64,000 bases of DNA from Chionis minor (lineage: Eukaryota; Chordata; Aves; Charadriiformes; Chionididae). The position numbers and the translations under genes were made by a program. The DNA is taken from NCBI GenBank assembly GCA_013398295.1, contig VZSF01008207.1:1547821-1611820 (forward strand). Reading direction: 5' to 3'. Positions 42,751 through 64,000 of this stretch are shown in pieces. Position 1 is the first letter of the stretch. Each line of letters begins with the position of its first letter. The notes beneath the pieces are model-generated. The model was not told the origin of the DNA. It did no database searches and saw only the letters and a program-made list of their open reading frames with translations.

Positions 42751-43965
42751 AAATTAACCATGAAAAACTAAATGTGCAGAGCCATCATTTCCTGGAGCCA
42801 AGGAGCTCAAAATGTCCTGCTGGTTACTCAACGGAATTCCACAGTATTTCTGAGAAGATAACACTTTCTTTACCCCTAATACACCACTTTTTTGATGAAA
42901 AGAACTGCACAGAGGTAAATGACTTAAAAGATTTTGAATGAGAAAGTTATTATACAAGCTGAAGCATCCAGATGCCCTGATTCCAGAGCTGTGTATGAAC
43001 CACAAGGCTAGCTGTCCTCTGATCTATGAATTCGCCCATGTCTAAGAGTCCTGTATCTTTGTGTTTTTTTGCAAAAACATCCAAAATATTGTTACAAAAG
43101 ACAAAATGAGACCCCAAAGAGAGACGAGTAGATGCTAAAGTGATATGGAACACATAGTGTTGGCCCTGGTTTTGATACCTAACATGATCATATTTTGGTG
43201 AAAATACAAATAGCTAAGCAATTTGGTGGGCCTTGGAAATGATTAGATTTATTTTTGCAGATGATAATTCACTTTGCTATTTATTCAGTATGGGATTTTA
43301 AAGGCTTTTTCCTAAATGCCTTCAGTGTAAGTTCTGCTGTTGTGCACCAGTGCAAAACTGACAGGGACAAGTGCAGAAGTGGCGGACTACAAAGGTGAAA
43401 AACCTGGCTGTGCCTCAGCCAGGGGTATTTACTAGAAGATTGATAAAGTTGAATTAATTCACAGATCTAAAACTTATTCACATAGCAAACATCTGAATTT
43501 GAATAAGGATTAGAGAAAAATACAGATCAGCAACAAGCAAAGGTCAGTGAACAATGAAGCGTTGTAATAGTTCTGTTATAACACGTCATAGGGAAAAAGA
43601 TCTGTTAACAAATCTGAGAATATCTGGAAGTGTTTTCTAGCCTACTAACATGTGGCTACTTTCCTTTTATAATTAGGAATCATGGTTTTCATCTTCTGGA
43701 AAACTGAAATCCCCCCATCTTCGGAATATCTGATTTTATACTTTGAAAAAAATATGATTTTAAGTTGTTGAAACCATTCACAAGGGAAACAAACGGCAAC
43801 AAAAAAAAAAGAAAATAAACTCCAGCACATGAGAATTAATTTCCTTTCCCCCATGCAAAATAATAACAATTAATACAAGAGTCATTTTTTCGGAACCTTA
43901 CTACCAAATGAAAAAGAAAAAAATTCGGTAGAAAACACATATGCTTTGTTGCCTCATGTCTGTTA

Positions 43966-44292
<327 letters not shown>

Positions 44293-46990
44293 CTATCAAT
44301 GAAGACAAAAGATTGAGTTCTCAGGGAATATGGCACGTTATATGCTTCAGCTGCATGCAGAACGTGAAGAAGGACTTGTCATGGTCAGGGTGGATGCTAC
44401 GGTTGTAGGTGCAAGGGCCCTGCACACGTAAGCAGTCACACTCGTAACAAGGTACCGACTGCAGAGACTCGCTGATTATCAGAAATCAAGAAGAGGTGCA
44501 TCCATTGATTGAAGACATGCCCATTATACAGTCAAATACTACAATTAATTTTAAGTCATATTAAATCATTACAAAGCTGTAAGAGATCTCAGAATTACTA
44601 CCTATGTATATTACTCCTTACTATGGGAAAATAGCACTGCTGCAACATGTTCATACTTTCTGCTGGGCTCTTCTTTATAAGGAGCATATTTGACAAAGTT
44701 CATTTTGTGCTACATATATCAGATGAATCCTTTGCACAGAAACATTCCTATATCACGTCTTAGGGGTGCAGCAGTGATATTTATCTGAAATTCAGATAGC
44801 CAACATGATGCTACTTTGCTAAAGAGTGTCTGACGTTATATTCATCAGTAAAACAGGAGAGTGGCACCGGATAGAAACAATCAGATTTTGAGAGTGAAAT
44901 GAGGGAAATGAATCTACAAACTACTGGCATCAACAGGCAGCTCACTTTTTCACTTTGGGACATATTTGCATTTTGAATATACCTGGCTTCCTGGTAATAT
45001 ATATAACTTGAATTTTCAATTTTTTTCAATTCTTTTTTTCTTTACTTCTAAAGGACATGAGAAGAATGCAGCACTTTCTTCAGAAGGCTGTTTAGTTATG
45101 GAAGACTTCTCACTCATTTCCTGATTACTATTAAACTGCTGAATGCAAACACAAATGAGGCTATAAACCACAGATTTGTTTGAAATGGGTAGAAATACAC
45201 AAGTATTGTGAACTGTGATGACTTTTGATGGGAGCCATTCAATTTTAACCAGCTACTGAAACATAAAAGTGGCTACTTACTTACTAAAAGGATAGGAGGG
45301 TGAGACATAAAAACAGGCACATCCTTTTTTACATTTTAATTGCTGCATTGAGTTATATAGTTATATCTCATTATGTACCATACAGTATCAGAAAAAAAAA
45401 TTGTGATATGATGCAGTACAATGTGAGTGCCATACCCACAGTGCAAATGTAGAGTTTTAAGCCATGTTTTTTTAGAAGAGCTATTTGAGTTGCATATAAT
45501 GAGTAGTTCCCTAAAGGAATGAAGATAAACAGAAAAGCTACAACCATCCAACCCTATATCAGGTACTTTGGAAAAATTATTTTCTTGCAACTGTATTTTG
45601 AATATTTTTTTATGGTTCCATTGCAGTTCTTCCCCATAATTTTCCTTCTTTTCCTAATTTTCCATTTCTTGGAATAAACACACAGCAGGATTTTTTCAAC
45701 TTGTCTTAACTGAGATGCAGATTTTACACTACTCTAAAGGCAAAGAAAATTATTAGATGAAGAAATGGAAAGAATTTCAAGCTCCTGAAGGTAACAGCAA
45801 TAACTGTCTCTAAATCTTCTTAAACCCTCCCGAATACTAAACAACCAAATTTTGCTCTGAATTAAAGTCCCGCAGAACATTGGCTAAGGACTGTTGGGTT
45901 CAAGATTACCTAAATTTATGTCTTGCTCTCCTTGATATGCTGATGAAAATCAAATCGAGTGGCCTTAATTTTACTTAAACCTTAAGTGTTTAGGTAAGTG
46001 ATTATCATTTTCCATACCTCTTCTGAGTAAAATGTAAACTTTATAATGCTATATGTAGGCAGTACAAGCTTAATTAAAAAATAATGCTGCAAGTTTATGT
46101 ATCCTTTACATTATGCATTTGTGGATATTCAGCAATAGTATTAGGAATTACCAAAACCTAAACATGCTATCCATTGAGAAAATACCATTTCAACAACTGT
46201 TGTCATTCTAAGTGTTTGCTAGGAGTGGAAAAGTCAAAGCTTTTCTCAGAACAAAATCCCAGACAAATTGGGAGTTGGTTTTTTGTCTTTTATTTTTTTT
46301 CACAGGTCAATTCACCATCACCCTTTGTTAGCCTGCTTCATTGGTGCTTCATAGAAATTGTAATTTGAATGTCTCTCACCCCAGTTTCCCCTATGTTGCA
46401 GCCCTTCCAGAGTCTCCCATTGCACCTTGCAACTTTAGGACTACCAAGTGTTTTCCTGTGTCCTAACTGTTCTTCATGGTACGAAGTCCCCTGATGGGAT
46501 AGAATCAATTAGCATAGTTTAGAGCAGCTACCATGCTGACCTGATTTAATGTCAGGGCTACTGAGTAGCTGATCTCTGAGTTGGAAAGCTCCTTTGCAGT
46601 GCTACACACTACAGCTGCACATTGCTAAAAATACCTCGTTAAGTATTGAGTGCAAATGTTCTGAAAAACAAGGGGCAGGAAGGTCATAAAATCTGTAAGC
46701 TGAAAATGGTTAGCTGAAATATCTATGAACAGAAAGCAAAAAGTTGCACGTAGATCTGTCATTAACCTTTCGACCTAACTCACCAGGAAGAGATTTAAGG
46801 TAAAGGATATTTAGCCATGATATTTCCCAGGAGCTCTATCACAGATAACAATCAGCTTCTGCAGTCCAAAAAAAAATGACTAGAAACCACATAACTCAAG
46901 GATTTCTAAAAAGTTTACAAAGGCTTTATCTTAAGACTGCTAAAGCTGCTAAGCTTGTTCTTAGCATTTGGTATCCTGGAACTTTCATAC

Positions 46991-47120
46991 ACGTATTATC
47001 TAATCTTCAAAGTACTATCCTTGTATCTGTTTTATCCTAAGGGCAGCTGTGACCCCTAGAAGCTGGAAGGGACTAATCTCACATCACAAGACAAATCAAT
47101 GGTAGAGGTAAGGTTAGCAC
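46991..47120 (-). repeat. Possible MIR-like (CORE-SINE) fragment
   Basis: The order of short matches resembles an inverted MIR: attatctaatcttcaaag, then ctgttttatcctaaggg, then ctcacatcacaagacaaatc and aatggtagaggtaaggttag. These correspond to the 'fraction of cells / track-and-balance' half of the element with the usual 'cacaagtaagtggcagag'-type motif. The match is weak and not continuous, and could be a chance resemblance. Confidence 0.35.
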
Positions 47121-47399
47121 TTAAAAGTGGAGCTGGCTGAGAAGTTTCCACTGGCATGTTTTCTGTAACTGAAAAATTCACTCTCTATGAAAGCAAAAAT
47201 TTCTGCATGAAATATTGCTAGAAAATGTTGATTTCTAATCAGACACTGTTTTCCAACTCTGAAGTGCCTTAAGCCTATGCAGCTCACCAAGGAACAAATG
47301 AATGGGGAGCTGGGATTCTGTAGGTACAACTTTTCCTTTGGAAGCACTGAGATAGTTCTACAAAACCTCTTATGTGGGAATAGATTATCTTAACTTTCT

Positions 47400-47424
47400 A
47401 TAATGATAATATTAATAATAATAA
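47400..47424. repeat. Short (AAT)n-like repeat
   Basis: The text ataatgataatattaataa taataa is an imperfect trinucleotide repeat of about eight units, in the intron between FN3-6 and the transmembrane exon. Confidence 0.55.
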
Positions 47425-48925
47425 GGTGCTTTTCCATCCATGCTTTCCTCTCCTAACCTTGCAGTCAGCATTTGCGATCATGCTGCCTCTCTAAGGCGCA
47501 ATATAGTCCTGGCGAAGCATGCTTGACAAACAAAATCATCAATCCCATAACTGAGAAATTTTCTAGCTGGCCATAAGCAGTGGTCCAGGAAATTTAATGC
47601 TACAAATATTTTTATTGTTTTATTGTACTTTTAGAGATGCTATACAGCAACACACAGAATCAAATGGCATGCAGGCCACAGAATGCGAAACTAAGGTAAG
47701 TATCATCACCTAACCAAAAAGCAGAGTCTGAAAACATTTCAAATCAGTTCATTGTAAAAATACATTTGATTTCACTGTTATCAGTGGGAATTTAAGGCTC
47801 TGGACCTGCATTTTCATATGATCTCATTTTAAGGTATGGCATAAGACTGTTTTCCCCAGTCATATATATAAATATAACAATAGCTGTGGATATCAAAAAA
47901 ATATCACTGGAAGTTGGACGCTACCTGCATAAAGATACTGGAAAGAAATGGCAAGAAATTAACTCATAATACTTGAAACAGTTATTACTGACAACATCTG
48001 TACTGCTCTGTAAAACAGGTCCTAAGCCTACCTGGGAAGACCTGGCAGCACTTGCATAGCTACTACTTGGACCTTGGTTTTCTGTAGGCCTCTGAAGTGC
48101 TGAGACAAAATATTTTTTAGACTGTCTGGAATCACATGAGGACTGTGTGGCAGCTTACCGAAATGATATTTTCTCAGAAAAACATAAGGGGGTGTGCGAT
48201 TTGCAAAAGGGTGAGCCATGAGGGCATGTGTCGTTAATTATCTGCAAGAACTGATGAGTAACTAGCATAAAGACTAGGATAGCACTAGAGGATGTGTAAG
48301 ATGCCGAGGTTTAAACCCTGCCTGATTCACATCCCACACTTCTGACTGGGAATGGTCCCTGCTGCTTGCTCTTCCCTGAGCCATATATGGGTACGATTCT
48401 GGAGAGTAGTAGTTTGTGTGGAACAAAACTGTGGCAGGGGGATGTGTTACCAACACAGAGTTACGAACAATCAGCAATTTGGCGCTTTTGCTGGACAATT
48501 ACCAGTTCTTATTTGAACTTGCTCACTAGTCCCGTTGTTTAATTTAACAGTACAGATGTTGCCAAGTGGTTGCACAATACAGCACAATATCCCTGGCAAC
48601 ACAACAACATTTTACATGTCTCCAGAAAAGCTCTGGCGATTCACACTAGAGCAATTCAAGAGATTGCCATCTGGAGCCATCTGTACTGCCTTTTTGCCAG
48701 AAATACAGCCATTTCCCACTGTAGAGCCAGCAGAAGCACACATGTGCCACCGTCCCTTTCAATAAACGTGCCAGGATATGAGCTGGAGCGAGTGACAAAT
48801 CGGCATGTTTGCTCTTGGTTCCTTCTTTGCAGGGTAGGCAGTAACCCCTGGCAGAAGGGCAGGATGCAACAGTTCTTTCATCCCCCGTGCCCTGCTGCTG
48901 GGCATGACAGAGCCATCTGTCACGG

Positions 48926-48980
48926 CCATTAGTTTCACTCTCACCCATCTGTAAATAGGGATAATAGCATTGCCATTGCT
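48926..48980 (+). repeat. Possible MIR-like fragment
   Basis: The plus strand reads ttagtttcactctcacccat followed by ctgtaaatagggataatagc, close to the MIR motif in which 'cagtttcctcatctgtaaaatggggataata' is typical. Only about 55 bp can be matched. It lies 1.8 kb from the other MIR-like piece, in the opposite orientation. Confidence 0.35.
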
Positions 48981-49345
48981 TTGCCCTTGGAGGACATCGT
49001 CCAGAGGCTTTGCCAGAAGGCAAGCTAGTTAGCTGCTCGGTTGTGTCATATAATGGGTTTTGAGCTGTGTCACAAGGACATTGCATGGAATAGCAATGAG
49101 GCAGGTCACCGCCGTGAATGGCTGCAGGAACCAATTATATGCGAGACAAAAATTTCATGGAAGAGATGCGTGAAATACTAGTAAGTGCTTCTGTGACCAC
49201 TGGAACTAATGACACCTAGTGTCCTATGACTACGTGTCTCACGGTTGATTGACTTTGGTGCTGGAGCTTTTCCTCAGTGAGGACAAGTAAAAAGCTTCTC
49301 TTTTCTGCCTGGCAGCCTATTGTCATGAAATCAGTAGGCATTTTA

Positions 49346-52918
<3,573 letters not shown>

Positions 52919-53017
52919 CTCGGATAGAACTGCCACCATTGTCTCCAGGTATCCAGGAAAGAGTGATAGAGGAAGATGTAGTTTTGGATACAGTGAGTCT
53001 TGGCTGGTCTGGTGGAA
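52919..53017 (-). CDS. DSCAM: DSCAM exon: first part of FN3 domain 5
   Basis: A 99-nt symmetric exon (phase 1 to 1). Two bases complete Val, giving [20 protein letters not shown] and [14 protein letters not shown], the A-B-C strands of the fifth FN3 domain with the conserved SW of strand B and a PP start. The acceptor reads TTTCCCATCCAG and the donor CGAG/GTAATA. The domain continues in the exon at 52160-52348 across a 570-bp intron, the shortest intron in the window. The protein segment lies outside the cell, directly after Ig10. The sequence is nearly identical to mammalian DSCAM as I remember it, so orthology is secure. Confidence 0.95.

Positions 53018-64000
<10,983 letters not shown>

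Noticed and set aside
48646..49134. 162-codon minus-strand open frame in the FN3-6/transmembrane intron
   Set aside because: No domain or motif recognised, overlaps several frames on both strands, and the DSCAM phase chain needs no exon here.

Overview
The window is vertebrate nuclear DNA, most likely from a bird. Thirteen well-formed exons on the minus strand encode the C-terminal ~776 residues of DSCAM (Down syndrome cell adhesion molecule), separated by long AT-rich introns with GT-AG borders. The only clear mobile elements are CR1 LINE fragments, several ending in the (ATTCTRTG)-type tail typical of sauropsid CR1. I see no Alu, L1 or other mammal-type interspersed repeats. The compact layout (13 exons in about 61 kb) and the CR1 content point to an avian genome; another archosaur or a turtle is not excluded. 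The species cannot be named from the sequence.

Layout, following the gene from high to low coordinates: the second half of fibronectin type III (FN3) domain 4 at 62978-63131; Ig domain 10 split over 57327-57444 and 56331-56494; FN3 domain 5 split over 52919-53017 and 52160-52348; FN3 domain 6 in one exon at 49495-49785; the transmembrane exon at 44088-44264; a 31-nt micro-exon at 37445-37475; cytoplasmic exons at 31643-31758, 28759-28908, 24824-25021 and 21123-21425; then an 18.3-kb intron and the terminal exon, whose coding part is 2464-2804 and which ends in the PDZ ligand SYTLV. Reading phases chain without a gap from exon to exon, so no coding exon is missing inside the window. The 3' UTR follows, with a good polyadenylation signal at 1872-1877. 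Positions 63132-64000 are the next upstream intron. The earlier exons (Ig1-9, FN3 1-3 and the first half of FN3-4) lie outside.

The exons together build one protein: a membrane-proximal adhesion stalk (FN3-4, Ig10, FN3-5, FN3-6), one membrane helix with a basic stop-transfer segment, and a ~400-residue cytoplasmic tail with a PDZ-binding C-terminus. Family knowledge assigns it to homophilic recognition, neurite self-avoidance and synaptic-layer targeting.

Everything else is intron or flank. It holds five recognisable CR1 fragments (one long and very old), two weak MIR-like fragments, a few microsatellites and poly(T) tracts, one 13-bp minisatellite, and one CpG-rich segment in the last intron that looks unlike its surroundings. 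I found no operon, CRISPR array, RNA gene or novel system. The items most worth a second look are the CpG-rich intronic segment with plus-strand splice-like signals, the tandem donor at the penultimate exon, the in-frame skippable transmembrane exon, and a palindromic Pumilio-like site just after the stop codon.
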